64,000 nucleotides of DNA from Bifidobacterium dentium JCM 1195 = DSM 20436 (GCF_001042595.1 NZ_AP012326.1:2418001-2482000); one strand, 5' to 3'. Shown: positions 51,802 through 61,320, counted from the first letter of the stretch. A program made the numbers and translations. Notes: generated by a model from the sequence alone, not told the origin.

Positions 51802-54219
51802 CTACGACAGCATCACCCTGCCTTCCGAAGCGGCCACGACCTCCCCGAATCCCAGACGTGCGGTGAACGCTCGGCCGTCCGAGCTGGAAACCTCCACGCC
51901 ATTGGCCGTCTTTCGAGCCGAGAACGCCACGGAGGAACCGTCCACCTCGGTCACCACGGCCTCGGCAGCATCGGTGCCATCGAGGAACACGGAGACCAGC
52001 GCATCCTTGCCATATTCGTAATCCGGAGTCTTGGCCCCCGGCTTGGTAACCAGCACGCTGCCCTCGCGCACCCACAACGGAATGGTGTCGAAGCCATGCC
52101 GCTCATTGCGCCACACACCATGCTCGGAAGCCACCTTCTCGCCGGTGAACCAGTTGGTCCACACGCCAGCAGGCAGGTAATACTCCACATCACCGGAGTA
52201 GGTGAACACCGGAGCCACCAACAGGTTCGGGCCGAACATGTATTGGCGGTCGAGCGTACGACAGGTCGGATCGTCCGGAAACTCCACGAACATGGAGCGC
52301 ATGACCGGAGTGCCGTTCAGATGCGGCTGCAGGCCGGTCTGGAACAGATACGGCATGAGCGAAAGCTTGAGCTTGGTGAACGTGCGGGCCACATCGACGG
52401 CGGTCTGTCCGGGCGCATTCACCACACCGTTCTTCTCATCCTCCTCGTCGAACAACCACGGCACACGATACACGGTTGATCCGTGCATGCGTGAGTGCGA
52501 TCCCAGCAGGCCGAACGCCACCCAGCGCTTGTAGACCGCCGGATCCGGACGGGCTCCTTCGAAACCGCCGATGTCATGGCTCCAGAAGCCAAATCCGGAA
52601 CTGGTGATCGACAGACCCGCACGCAAGGTCTGCGCCATGCCATTGAACGTCGATTCGCAGTCGCCGCCCCAATGCACCGGCTGCTGCTGGCCGCCGACGG
52701 TCGCGGAGCGGGCGAACAGGCACGCCTTACCCTTGCCGTACGTCTCCTCAATGGCTTCGAATACCGCCTGGTTGTACAGCTGGGTGTACCAGTTGTGCAT
52801 GGACAACTTCGGAGAGCCGTCGTACCAGACCACATCGCGCGGGATTCGCTCGCCGAAATCGGTCTTGATGGCGTCCACACCTTGACGCAGCAACGCCTTG
52901 ACCTTGCCTTTGAACCAATCACGGGCCTCGGGATTGGTGAAGTCCACCAGACCCATGCCGGCCTGCCAGAAGTCGGTCTGCCACACCTCGCCGTTGGCTT
53001 TCTTGACCAGATAGCCCTTATCCTTACCTTCCTTGAACATGGAGCCGCGCTGACCGATATACGGGTTGATCCACGCGCAGATATGCAGGCCCTTATCCTC
53101 ATGCAACCGCTTGAGCGTGGATTCGATGTCACCGAAGAAACGCTTGTCCCATTCGAAGTCGGTCCAATGGAATTCGCGCATCCAGTAGCAGTCATAGTGG
53201 AAGGCGCTCAGCGGAATGTCTCGCTCGGCCATGCCATCGATGAAGGAGTTGATGGTCTTCTCGTCGTACTTGGTGGTGAACGAGGTGGTCAACCACAGGC
53301 CATAGCTCCATGCGGGAACATTGGCGGGGCGTCCGACCAGTGCGGTGTAACGGTCGAGAATCTGCTTCGGCGTCGGACCGTAGATCACACAGAAGTCGAT
53401 GGTCTCCCCCGGTACCGAGAACTGTACGGCCTCGGTATTTTCGGAGCCGACTTCGAACGACACATGCCCGCGATTATTCACCAGCACACCGTATCCGTTG
53501 GAGGTCATGTAGAACGGAATGTCCTTGTACCCCTGTTCGGAGGCGGTGCCGCCGTCTTCGTTCCAGATGTCGATGGTCTGGCCGTTCTTCACATATGTAC
53601 CGAACCGTTCGCCAAAGCCATAGACGTTCTCTCCCACTCCAAGACGGAGCTGAATCGCCGTGAACACGTCGGATTCATCGTATGCGGAGCCGTCCATGGT
53701 CACACCGAATTCACCGACCGGCTGGGCGGTCACGTTGGACAGGCCGTTCAGTGCGAAACGTCCCAAGGACTTGCCCGACGACTGGGTGAGCTCCTTGCCG
53801 TCCCTGCCGAGAAAGGTCAGATTCCAGGGGGAGCCTTTGACCACTTTTGCCGTCAATCCACCCGACGTGAGCGAAATGCTCGCGCCATCCTGGCCCACTT
53901 CGCCGTCACCGTCGCCTTCGGCCGCCGTTCGTACATAATCCCGATCGCCTGCATCGTCAGCGTTCAAAGGGAATCCCGGATAATCGGTCGCTCCCTGCCA
54001 GTGACCGGCGACCACACGAATCACACCTTCCGCCGGGGCAGTGACATCGATGTTGAATGTGGGAAGATTCAACGTATCGTAACGTCCGTGGACTACGGAA
54101 GTCGGAGCCAACACATTCAGACTTTCCTTGTCTTCGCCGACGTTCAGCTCATATGCCTCTCGCGCGTACAGTGCGTTGACGCCGTCTCGAATCATCCAGT
54201 ATCCATTGGTGAACTTCAT
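51802..54219 (-). CDS. Alpha-xylosidase, GH31 (second, longer paralogue)
   Basis: An 805-residue GH31 protein. Nucleophile Asp454 in AIKTDFGERIP and acid/base Asp520 in HWGGDC; as in the first paralogue the KTDFGE form points to alpha-xylosidase. It is about 130 residues longer, with extra sequence in the N-terminal beta domain (about 85-115, acidic) and at the C-terminus (730-805). No signal peptide. It ends the operon SBP-permease-permease-GH31 that starts at 57608, so it probably treats what that importer brings in. Having two enzymes may reflect different chain lengths or isoprimeverose versus larger oligosaccharides. AGGAG precedes the start. Confidence 0.92.
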   Translation of the reverse strand: MKFTNGYWMIRDGVNALYAREAYELNVGEDKESLNVLAPTSVVHGRYDTLNLPTFNIDVTAPAEGVIRVVAGHWQGATDYPGFPLNADDAGDRDYVRTAAEGDGDGEVGQDGASISLTSGGLTAKVVKGSPWNLTFLGRDGKELTQSSGKSLGRFALNGLSNVTAQPVGEFGVTMDGSAYDESDVFTAIQLRLGVGENVYGFGERFGTYVKNGQTIDIWNEDGGTASEQGYKDIPFYMTSNGYGVLVNNRGHVSFEVGSENTEAVQFSVPGETIDFCVIYGPTPKQILDRYTALVGRPANVPAWSYGLWLTTSFTTKYDEKTINSFIDGMAERDIPLSAFHYDCYWMREFHWTDFEWDKRFFGDIESTLKRLHEDKGLHICAWINPYIGQRGSMFKEGKDKGYLVKKANGEVWQTDFWQAGMGLVDFTNPEARDWFKGKVKALLRQGVDAIKTDFGERIPRDVVWYDGSPKLSMHNWYTQLYNQAVFEAIEETYGKGKACLFARSATVGGQQQPVHWGGDCESTFNGMAQTLRAGLSITSSGFGFWSHDIGGFEGARPDPAVYKRWVAFGLLGSHSRMHGSTVYRVPWLFDEEDEKNGVVNAPGQTAVDVARTFTKLKLSLMPYLFQTGLQPHLNGTPVMRSMFVEFPDDPTCRTLDRQYMFGPNLLVAPVFTYSGDVEYYLPAGVWTNWFTGEKVASEHGVWRNERHGFDTIPLWVREGSVLVTKPGAKTPDYEYGKDALVSVFLDGTDAAEAVVTEVDGSSVAFSARKTANGVEVSSSDGRAFTARLGFGEVVAASEGRVMLS

Positions 54220-54312
54220 TGTCGCTACTCCTGATATAGGTTCCCGGCTCCGAACAAGGAAATGAGGAAGGATTCGGAGCCGGGATTGATTTGCTGAAAT
54301 TACGATTTTCCG

Positions 54313-55173
54313 CTACTTGACGGCCCCTGCGGTGATGCCGCGGGACAGCGTGCGCTGGAAGATCAGGTAGAAGATGAGCGTCGGCACGATGCTGATGAGC
54401 GATGCGGCGGCGGTCGTCGTCACGTCCATCAGACGGTCGCCGGTCAGCGAGCTGACGGCAATCGGGATGGTCTGCGTCGAATTGTCGATCAGGAACGCCA
54501 TCGGAATCATGTACTCGTTCCATGTCCAGATGAAGAAGAAGACAAGCATGACGCTGAGCGTCGGCTTGGAAATCGGGAACACGATCTTGCGGAAGATGGT
54601 CCAGCGGCTGGCACCGTCGATGGTCGCCGCCTCAAGAATCGACTTGGGGAACGTACCGTAGACCGATGACAGCAGGTATGTGCCGAACGCGCTCTGGATG
54701 ACGGTGAAGATGATTACAATCGCCCATGGCGAGTTGTACAGGCCGATTTTCTTGAACATGATGTACAGCGGGTACAGCATGGCTTCCTGCGGCAGCATGT
54801 TGGCAAGCATGATGAGCAGCACGATCCAGCGGCGGCCCTTGACTCGGCCGATACCGAGGGCGAAGGCGTTGAACATCGACAGCACCACGGCAAGCACGGC
54901 GACCAGACCGGAGGTCCAGATGCTGTTCCACAGCTTCTCGGGATAGTTGACGCGATTCCAGAACTTCATCAGGCCATCGGCGCTGAATTCCTGCGGCCAG
55001 GACAGCGGACCGGACGAGTTGTAATCCGCGGTGGTCTTGAACGCATTGAGCAACAGCACGATGAACGGGAAGAGCATCACCAGGCCGCCTATGATGAGCA
55101 GGGCGAGAACCACCCAATCTCCAGCGGTGCGATTCTTCCTGACATGCACGGGAATGTTGGTTGCGGAAGTCAT
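54313..55173 (-). CDS. CUT1 sugar ABC permease, MalG-type
   Basis: A 286-residue six-helix permease. The EAA loop is EAATIDGASRWTIFRKIVFPIS and the end is TLSRGITAGAVK. The paralogue at 60269 has the same ending. It overlaps nothing but lies 4 bp after the MalF-type gene, so both are made together. It belongs with the binding protein at 56295. Confidence 0.93.
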   Translation of the reverse strand: MTSATNIPVHVRKNRTAGDWVVLALLIIGGLVMLFPFIVLLLNAFKTTADYNSSGPLSWPQEFSADGLMKFWNRVNYPEKLWNSIWTSGLVAVLAVVLSMFNAFALGIGRVKGRRWIVLLIMLANMLPQEAMLYPLYIMFKKIGLYNSPWAIVIIFTVIQSAFGTYLLSSVYGTFPKSILEAATIDGASRWTIFRKIVFPISKPTLSVMLVFFFIWTWNEYMIPMAFLIDNSTQTIPIAVSSLTGDRLMDVTTTAAASLISIVPTLIFYLIFQRTLSRGITAGAVK

Positions 55174-55177
55174 GATC

Positions 55178-56149
55178 TCACTCCTCGTCTTCCTTCGCGA
55201 CCTTCTCCTGAAGGTTCGTGAACATTACGGCCACGATGATGATGACGACGGTCAGTGCGGTCGCGATCGCGGCACCGTAGCCGACTTGCTGGGATTGGAA
55301 GAACTGCACGTAGGAGTAGTACGACGGCACGATGGTGCTGGTTCCCGGGCCGCCTTTGGTCAGCATGTAGACGGGTCCGAACACTTTGAGTGCGGCAATG
55401 GTGCAGGTCAGCGCCACCACGAAGATCTCCGGCTTGATGGCCGGCAGGGTGATGGCCAGAAAGCGTTGCCACCAGTTGGCGCCGTCGAGGCTCGCCGCCT
55501 CGTAGAGTTCCGGATCGACGCGTTGCAGGCCGGACATGAAGATGACCAGCGGGTAGCCGATCTGAATCCAGATCATGATGAGCATCAGAAAGATCAGCGC
55601 CGTATCCGGTTTGCCGAGCCAATCATGCTGCAGTCCGCCCAGACCGATGGCTTTGAACAATGCATTCAACGCGCCATTCTCCGGCCGGAATATCCAACCC
55701 ATCACCAGGGACGCGACCGCAATCGGCAGCAGCTGCGGGAAGTAGTAGACGGCGCGCATGGCGGAAGCGGTTTTCGGACCGAATTTCTTCTGCACCACGT
55801 CGAACACCAGCGACGAAAGGATCAGACCGATCAGAATCGGAATCACCACCATGGCGATGATCATCCAGATCGAGTTACGGAACGACACCCAGAACGTGGT
55901 ATCCTTCACCAGTCTCGCCCAGTTGGTCAATCCTGTGGATTTCGGCGGTCTGATGCCTCGATAGTTGGTGAAGCTGAGATAGATGTTCCAGATGGCCGGC
56001 ACGATGATGATCCACAGCAGCATCAGGAAGCCGGGAAGCAGGTAGAGCCAGAATCGGCTTGACGGATTGCCCGGAATACGGGACATCTCCTTTTCGCGCG
56101 CGGTCGGTTGCTGGCCGTGCGGTCGGTTGTGTTTTGCATGAGCGTTCAT
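55178..56149 (-). CDS. CUT1 sugar ABC permease, MalF-type
   Basis: A 323-residue permease with a polar N-terminus and six helices. YLLPGFLMLLWIIIVPAIWNIYLSF is the first helix (cited by its motif LLPGFLML), and the EAA loop reads EAASLDGANWWQRFLAITLP. The C-terminus SYYSYVQFFQSQQVGYGAAI matches the fragment left at 61164-61320. ATG 56149 is chosen; the frame is open four codons further. A hairpin (56229-56258) separates it from the SBP gene. Confidence 0.92.
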   Translation of the reverse strand: MNAHAKHNRPHGQQPTAREKEMSRIPGNPSSRFWLYLLPGFLMLLWIIIVPAIWNIYLSFTNYRGIRPPKSTGLTNWARLVKDTTFWVSFRNSIWMIIAMVVIPILIGLILSSLVFDVVQKKFGPKTASAMRAVYYFPQLLPIAVASLVMGWIFRPENGALNALFKAIGLGGLQHDWLGKPDTALIFLMLIMIWIQIGYPLVIFMSGLQRVDPELYEAASLDGANWWQRFLAITLPAIKPEIFVVALTCTIAALKVFGPVYMLTKGGPGTSTIVPSYYSYVQFFQSQQVGYGAAIATALTVVIIIVAVMFTNLQEKVAKEDEE

Positions 56150-56228
56150 AACGTAGATCACTTCCCATGATTCGCATCCCGGTAATGATCCGGACCCCTA
56201 TGTCCGGTGGCGATGCAGTTGGGTTAAC

Positions 56229-56258
56229 GGTGCGCCGACGTCATCCGGTCGGCGCACC
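56229..56258 (-). terminator. Hairpin between SBP and MalF-type permease
   Basis: GGTGCGCCGAC and GTCGGCGCACC form a perfect 11-bp stem with an 8-base loop. It has no U-tract. Such hairpins after SBP genes commonly stabilise the SBP message and lower permease expression. Confidence 0.65.
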
Positions 56259-56294
56259 GACGATATTCAGTTATTTATCGGATTTCCGAAGGCC

Positions 56295-57608
56295 TTAGGA
56301 CTTGACGCCTGCGGCTTCCACACCCTTGTTGTAGTTGCTTTCCAGTTGCTTAAGCACATCCTTCACGTCGGCGGTGCCGTTGACCAGCTCCTGCAACGCG
56401 GAGTTCAGCTCGTCGTAGAAGGTGGAGGTCGGCCAATCCGGGTAGAAGCCGAGGGCGTTCTTCTCAAGCACGCTGTTGAAGGACGTGATGAGTTCCTTGG
56501 TCTTTTCGTCGGTGATCTTGTCCGGGTCGGCGGCAATCGGCAGACCGCCGGAATTGCCCATGAGATTCTGAACTTCGTCGCTCAGCGTGATGTCGATGAA
56601 CTGCGCGGCGAGATCCTTCTTCTTGGAATTCTCCGGAATGACCCAGATGTTGCCGGAAGAACCCACGACCTTATCGGTGTTCGGGAAGGTGGAGAAGGTC
56701 CAGTTGGCGTTCTTCATGTCGCTCTGGAAACGGCCGAACCACCAAGTGCCGGAGAAGAACATCGGATAGGTGCCATTCATGAAGGACTGACCGGCGTCCT
56801 CGGCCTTGATGCCGGTGCAATCCTTGGAAATGTATCCCTTGTCGACCCAGTCCTTGATGGTCTGGGTGGCGTAGGTGGTCGCTTCGCCCTGCCAGTCGAC
56901 GTCGCCATCGTACATCTCATAGGCTTTGACGAACTTGTCGTTTGCCTTGGACAGCACCAACTGCCACCACAAATGTTGCAACGGGTATTCCGCGGCACCT
57001 TCGGAGAGCGGGGTCACCCCGTTATCCACGAACTTCTGCATGGCGGACTTCAGCTCGTCCAAGGTTTTCGGAATCTCGATGCCGTACTTGTCGAACATGT
57101 CCTTGTTGTAGTACATCACGACATCTTCGCCATAGTTCGTAATGCCATACCAGTCGCCGGAACCCATAACGCCCTTGTCGTCGTACTTGCCGGTGTCGGC
57201 CAGGGTGCCGCTGACTTTCTTATCCCACTTGTATTTGCTGACGTAATCGTTCAGATTGGTGAGCAGGCCCTGGCTGGCCAGCAGGCCGGCGGTGGCGTTG
57301 CCCTTGTTGTACTCCATGACATCCGGAGCTTCATCGGAATTAAGGATCTGGGCCGCATTCTGGCGAATCTGCTCGAAGGACTTCTTTTCGAATTCGACCT
57401 TGACGCCGGTTTTCTTTTCGAAGATTTCCATGGCCTTGGCCCAAGCTTTGCCTTGGGCCCCGTTATCTTCTTCATAATGCCAGATTTTGATGGTCTTCGG
57501 ATTGCTCTCCTGTGCGCCGTCATCGCCGCCACAGCCGGCAAGACCCAGTGTTCCGAACATGGTCGCCACTGCCAATCCGGCGGCGACAAGTTTACGGGTG
57601 GACTTCAT
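56295..57608 (-). CDS. Sugar-binding lipoprotein (CUT1)
   Basis: A 437-residue solute-binding lipoprotein: signal with lipobox LAGC (Cys about 26), then family 1 fold with IKIWHYEEDNG, DVMEYNKGNATAGLL and SFMNGTYPMFFSGTWW, the usual tryptophan-rich sugar-binding segment. It leads the operon with two permeases and the longer GH31. Cargo is probably a xylose-bearing oligosaccharide, judged from the linked alpha-xylosidase. AAAGGAG precedes the start. A TCGAA...TTCGA palindrome lies 37 bp upstream. Confidence 0.93.
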   Translation of the reverse strand: MKSTRKLVAAGLAVATMFGTLGLAGCGGDDGAQESNPKTIKIWHYEEDNGAQGKAWAKAMEIFEKKTGVKVEFEKKSFEQIRQNAAQILNSDEAPDVMEYNKGNATAGLLASQGLLTNLNDYVSKYKWDKKVSGTLADTGKYDDKGVMGSGDWYGITNYGEDVVMYYNKDMFDKYGIEIPKTLDELKSAMQKFVDNGVTPLSEGAAEYPLQHLWWQLVLSKANDKFVKAYEMYDGDVDWQGEATTYATQTIKDWVDKGYISKDCTGIKAEDAGQSFMNGTYPMFFSGTWWFGRFQSDMKNANWTFSTFPNTDKVVGSSGNIWVIPENSKKKDLAAQFIDITLSDEVQNLMGNSGGLPIAADPDKITDEKTKELITSFNSVLEKNALGFYPDWPTSTFYDELNSALQELVNGTADVKDVLKQLESNYNKGVEAAGVKS

Positions 57609-57644
57609 TGTTTCTCCTTTTCAGCGCCTTTACTGAAATGAGTT

Positions 57645-57659
57645 TCGAAATATATTCGA
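57645..57659. promoter_or_regulatory. LacI-type operator before SBP 57608
   Basis: TCGAA-ATATA-TTCGA lies 37 bp upstream of the start. A second candidate, TTTCGACA followed by TTTCGATA, lies at 57709-57727 between this gene and the LacI gene. Confidence 0.55.
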
Positions 57660-57759
57660 GGGACTCATTACCCATAAACTAAAAGATTTCCACCTTCTTT
57701 TCAATTTGTTTCGACATTTTTTCGATAAGTCATCATATTGTCGTAAACATTGGGAGAGA

Positions 57760-58779
57760 CTACAAGATGTTGCACGGCCCCATCGTGCCGCGGGCAACAT
57801 ATTTTCCCGGCAACAGCTCAACGGCACCGACGTCATGACGACGATACTCGAGAATCTCCATCATGGTGTCGACCGCACGAGAACATACCACATTCGGCTC
57901 CATCGGCATCTCATCAACCGCTTGCGGCAATTGCTGCAATCCGTACGTGCAAGCAGCCATCACCGAAATGTCTTGCGGAACTACCAGATTACGCTCATGC
58001 AGCGCAATCAACAGGTTGTTGACATGCGTGGCATTGGTCTGGCACACAATCGCCGTGATTTCAGGATCTTGAGCGAATGCGGAATCCAGCAGCAACCGTA
58101 CATCAGCCATGCCATAGCCCGTGGATGGCATGAACGACACTTTCATATTCAGATCGTCGCCCCGTTTAACGACCGCATCGCGGAAGCGAATCAGGTAGTT
58201 CGAACCATCTTCGTAGGCGAATCCGCTGTTGCCGACAATCAGTACATGCGTATGCCCCAATGCAGAAGCCTTTTCCATGGCCTCGCGCCCCATCCGCTCG
58301 AAATCAAGATCCACGGAATACACCGCCTCGGAATTCGAAGGGTATCCGACGCAGACCACCGGCACATCAAGCATGGCAGCCACCTCGGCACGCGAATCGG
58401 TCATCAGCACGTCGAGCAACAGGATGCCGTCGACCATGCCGCTCCGCGCGATGCGGGTCAGTTCCCGATCGCCATATTCGTGCATCAGCAGCAGAATGTC
58501 ATAGCCGTACCTTTTGGCACGGGTGGCGAGCGCAAAGAAGAAAATCGCGTAATTCGAGTAATCCGTATACTCATGCAGCGGCGAGCTCAACGCCAATACC
58601 TTGGTCCATCCGCCGTGTATGGCACGAGTCTGGCCACTCGTGCGATAGCCCAGTTCGCGGGCGGCCCGCAAGACTTTCAGTCTTGTCTCCTCCTTGACGG
58701 AGCGCTTGCCACTCATCACATACGAGACCGTGCTGATCGACACCCCGGCCCGAGCCGCTACGTCTTTGATGCCAGCCAT
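57760..58779 (-). CDS. LacI-family transcriptional regulator
   Basis: A 339-residue repressor with MAGIKDVAARAGVSISTVSY at the N-terminus and a sugar-sensing domain thereafter. The start at 58779 has AGGAG upstream; the TTG five codons earlier lies in the ribosome site. It is placed just upstream of the SBP-permease-GH31 operon and transcribed the same way, so it is the natural regulator of that operon through the TCGAA...TTCGA sites. Its DNA-binding domain nearly equals that of the LacI at 16859, while the ligand domains differ clearly. Confidence 0.93.
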   Translation of the reverse strand: MAGIKDVAARAGVSISTVSYVMSGKRSVKEETRLKVLRAARELGYRTSGQTRAIHGGWTKVLALSSPLHEYTDYSNYAIFFFALATRAKRYGYDILLLMHEYGDRELTRIARSGMVDGILLLDVLMTDSRAEVAAMLDVPVVCVGYPSNSEAVYSVDLDFERMGREAMEKASALGHTHVLIVGNSGFAYEDGSNYLIRFRDAVVKRGDDLNMKVSFMPSTGYGMADVRLLLDSAFAQDPEITAIVCQTNATHVNNLLIALHERNLVVPQDISVMAACTYGLQQLPQAVDEMPMEPNVVCSRAVDTMMEILEYRRHDVGAVELLPGKYVARGTMGPCNIL

Positions 58780-58945
58780 GTCGGTCTCCTGCAACTGTCC
58801 GTTGAATCCGCCCGTAGGTTTTTATAGTATGCCAGTCTATCGTTCGACGTTCATCGCAATGCGATTCACTCACAGCTTCAGCCCGTCAGCCGAATTGGGC
58901 CTACCGAACACCCGCTTCAGCGGAGTTTCGACTAGACTATCCGCA

Positions 58946-58978
58946 CGAAGGCCGCTGAGTCATACTCAGCGGCCTTCG
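58946..58978 (-). terminator. Terminator of GH172 gene
   Basis: A perfect 15-bp stem (58946-58960 with 58964-58978) with loop CAT, 43 bp beyond the GH172 stop. No U-tract follows, but the stem is strong and may work in both directions. Confidence 0.7.
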
Positions 58979-59021
58979 CTCAAGTCAACCGACGAATCAT
59001 GCCAAGAATCAGGCGATGCCC

Positions 59022-60167
59022 TCACCGCGGCTGGCGGAAATGCCGGTCACCGATCGGCTCGAATGGCGTGTGCGGCTCGAGCTGATACCAGTAGGCCACT
59101 GACGCGACATCGTCCTGCCGTTCGAAATTGCCGGCCTCCTCAGTGCCGATCTGCTGCCATTCAACGCGCAAATCGGAATCGAAATAGATCGGATCGGGGA
59201 TATGCCAACGGTATAGACCGCGCGTCACCGGCGTATTGATGTCCCAGTAGGCGCTTTCCCGATTCGCGGCGAGTTGCTGCGAATAGAACGGGAACCCCAG
59301 ATATGGCCCGGTAAACGTCCGTTCGCTCATATGTCCGTTGTCATCGAAGTCGGCGAAGCTCCATGCGCCGCCGAAATAGTCTTCCGCACCAGTGCTGCAC
59401 CAGGTCGGATATTGGCTGTCGCCATCGATATACATCTTGAACTCGCCCTCGCCCCACCAACGGCTTTCGAGCGCGGTGAGCGCCAGGTAGGTGCCGATAT
59501 AGGCGCCACGGCCGCGCACGCCGTCGAGCACCACATAATCGCGTGCAAGTTCCGTAACCCGCTCACGACGCCACTGTGCATGGAAGCGCATGGCATCGGC
59601 CGGCAGCTCGTCGTATTCCGTGTAGTCGATCTGGTAGAAGAAGGCCGGCACGTCCTCGTTGTGGTCGTTGCGCAACACGATACGCGCATGTTCGAACGGC
59701 ATGGTGAAGTAGCAGTTGAAGCCACGGTTGGGCACCACCATGACCGGGATGGAGTTGATGCGGCAGGCCTGCGCGTGGCCGCAGCAGAAAAAGTCACCGA
59801 TCGGGCATTGCACGGACGGCGACTCCTCACCATCCCAATAGCATTCGAAGATGAGATTGCGCAGCACATTCGGGCCTGTCGGCGACGTCCGATCGGTGAC
59901 GGTCATCCAGATGTGACGAATCACGCCAGGACCGTCGACGTCCATCAGCGTTACGGCATCGCCGGCGCGAACGGTCTGGATGCACGGACTGCCTTTGCGA
60001 GAAGGGCCAAGTTTGCTGGCCGCCGTCGCGGCCATGCCCTTGCCGCCGGTCGGATTTTCCGCGTTCACGCAACGGGTGCGACCGTGGTTCGCGGCGAGCG
60101 CCAATGCGTCCAATGCATTATGCCCGAAGCCTGCGGAACCGAAGCCGATAGTGGTCGGATCTGTCAT
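59022..60167 (-). CDS. GH172 (DUF2961) fructofuranosidase/arabinofuranosidase-like enzyme
   Basis: A 381-residue protein of the DUF2961 family, now GH172, whose founder from Bifidobacterium dentium makes and cleaves difructose dianhydride I; other members act on D-arabinofuranosides. Family motifs seen are HIWMTVTD (about 85-92), CPIGDFFCCGHAQA (121-134), YFTMPFEHARI and TGAEDYFGGAW. Glu262 (AEDYFGG) and Glu282 (MSERTF) are the probable catalytic pair. No signal peptide. It is the last gene after the MalG-type permease at 60269; substrate is likely a fructo- or arabino-disaccharide. Confidence 0.88.
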   Translation of the reverse strand: MTDPTTIGFGSAGFGHNALDALALAANHGRTRCVNAENPTGGKGMAATAASKLGPSRKGSPCIQTVRAGDAVTLMDVDGPGVIRHIWMTVTDRTSPTGPNVLRNLIFECYWDGEESPSVQCPIGDFFCCGHAQACRINSIPVMVVPNRGFNCYFTMPFEHARIVLRNDHNEDVPAFFYQIDYTEYDELPADAMRFHAQWRRERVTELARDYVVLDGVRGRGAYIGTYLALTALESRWWGEGEFKMYIDGDSQYPTWCSTGAEDYFGGAWSFADFDDNGHMSERTFTGPYLGFPFYSQQLAANRESAYWDINTPVTRGLYRWHIPDPIYFDSDLRVEWQQIGTEEAGNFERQDDVASVAYWYQLEPHTPFEPIGDRHFRQPR

Positions 60168-60187
60168 GATTGCTCCTTTGAAGGGGT

Positions 60188-60244
60188 TGGCGCATCATAT
60201 GCCGTTATCAGCTGCATTGCAGCTCCTCCGCATATGGTGCGCCA
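60188..60244 (-). terminator. Long intercistronic hairpin before GH172
   Basis: TGGCGCATCATATG pairs, with one mismatch, with CATATGGTGCGCCA. It lies between the permease and GH172 genes and probably works as a processing or attenuation site. Confidence 0.55.
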
Positions 60245-60268
60245 GTTATGTTTCCTGCAGTCATCGCC

Positions 60269-61147
60269 TTACTTGACCGCGCCTGCGGTAATGCCCTGCG
60301 ACAGCTTACGTTGGAAGATGATGAAGAAGATGATGGTCGGGATGATGCTCAGCAGCGATGCCGAGGCCAATGTGGTCGCCTCCATTGTACGCTGCCCCTG
60401 CAGGGTGGCAAGTGCCAGCGGGATGGTCTGCACGTCATCGCCCATGAGGAAGGCCATCGGAATCATGTATTCATTCCAAGTCCACACGAAGAAGAACACG
60501 AACAACACACTGATGGTCGACCAGGAGATGGGCAATACCACCTTTCGTAGAATCTGCCATCTGGAGGCGCCATCGATTGCGGCCGCTTCCAGAATGGCCT
60601 GCGGGAACGTGCCGTACACGGAGGAAAGCAGATACGTTCCGTAGGCGCTCTGAATGATGGTGAAGATGATGATGATCGCCAGTTTGGTGTTGTACAGGCC
60701 CGCCTGCTTGAACATGGTATACAGCGGATAGAGCAGCGCTTCCTGCGGCATCATGTTGGCGAGCATGATGGCCAGTACGATCCATGTGTTGCCTTTGACT
60801 TTGCCGATGCCCAGCGCGAAGGAGTTGAGCACGGACAACACCACAGCGGCCACGGCCACGACCAGCGAGATGACGAGGCTGTTCCAGAATTTGAGCGGGA
60901 ACTTCGTGGTGGTCCAGAAGGAAACGATGCCTTCCATGGTGAAGTGCTTCGGTAGGGAGAGCGGGCCGGTGGCATTGTAGTCGGCGGAGGTCTTGAAAGC
61001 GTTGACGGTCAGGACCAGCAGCGGGAACAGTACCAGCAGAGCAGCCACGATCAGCAGGATCAGCGTGATCCAGTCTCCGGTTGAGCGAACATGTTGTGTT
61101 TTCTTTGAGGCCTTGCGCGCGGCCGCCGCGGACATGGTTTGGGTCAT
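60269..61147 (-). CDS. CUT1 sugar ABC permease, MalG-type (GH172 locus)
   Basis: A 292-residue permease, six helices, EAA loop EAAAIDGASRWQILRKVVLPIS, C-terminus LSQGITAGAVK. It closely resembles the permease at 54313. It appears intact, but its partner permease is truncated and its binding protein is missing, so on its own it cannot form a working importer unless it borrows parts from the set at 55178-57608. Confidence 0.92.
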   Translation of the reverse strand: MTQTMSAAAARKASKKTQHVRSTGDWITLILLIVAALLVLFPLLVLTVNAFKTSADYNATGPLSLPKHFTMEGIVSFWTTTKFPLKFWNSLVISLVVAVAAVVLSVLNSFALGIGKVKGNTWIVLAIMLANMMPQEALLYPLYTMFKQAGLYNTKLAIIIIFTIIQSAYGTYLLSSVYGTFPQAILEAAAIDGASRWQILRKVVLPISWSTISVLFVFFFVWTWNEYMIPMAFLMGDDVQTIPLALATLQGQRTMEATTLASASLLSIIPTIIFFIIFQRKLSQGITAGAVK

Positions 61148-61163
61148 GATTCCACCTTTGCTT

Positions 61164-61320
61164 TCAGACGAGTTCCTTTTCGACGCGCTTCTGCACGATC
61201 GTGAACACGATGGAGAACACGATGATGACCGCAGTCAGCGCAGTGGAGATCGCAGCACCGTAGCCGACTTGCTGCACTTGGAAGAATTGGTTGTAGGAGT
61301 AGTACGACGACACTGTGCAT
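61164..61320 (-). pseudogene. MalF-type permease remnant (deletion fusion)
   Basis: Only the last 50 residues remain: SSYYSYNQFFQVQQVGYGAAIS and the final helix, matching the end of the permease at 55178. Immediately before them stands an ATG with AAGGAGG six bases upstream, as expected for the first gene of the operon. The simplest reading is that one deletion joined the start of a lost binding-protein gene to the tail of the permease. A frame from ATG 61370 also runs through the junction (68 codons). The peptide would hold one or two helices and cannot transport. Confidence 0.8.
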
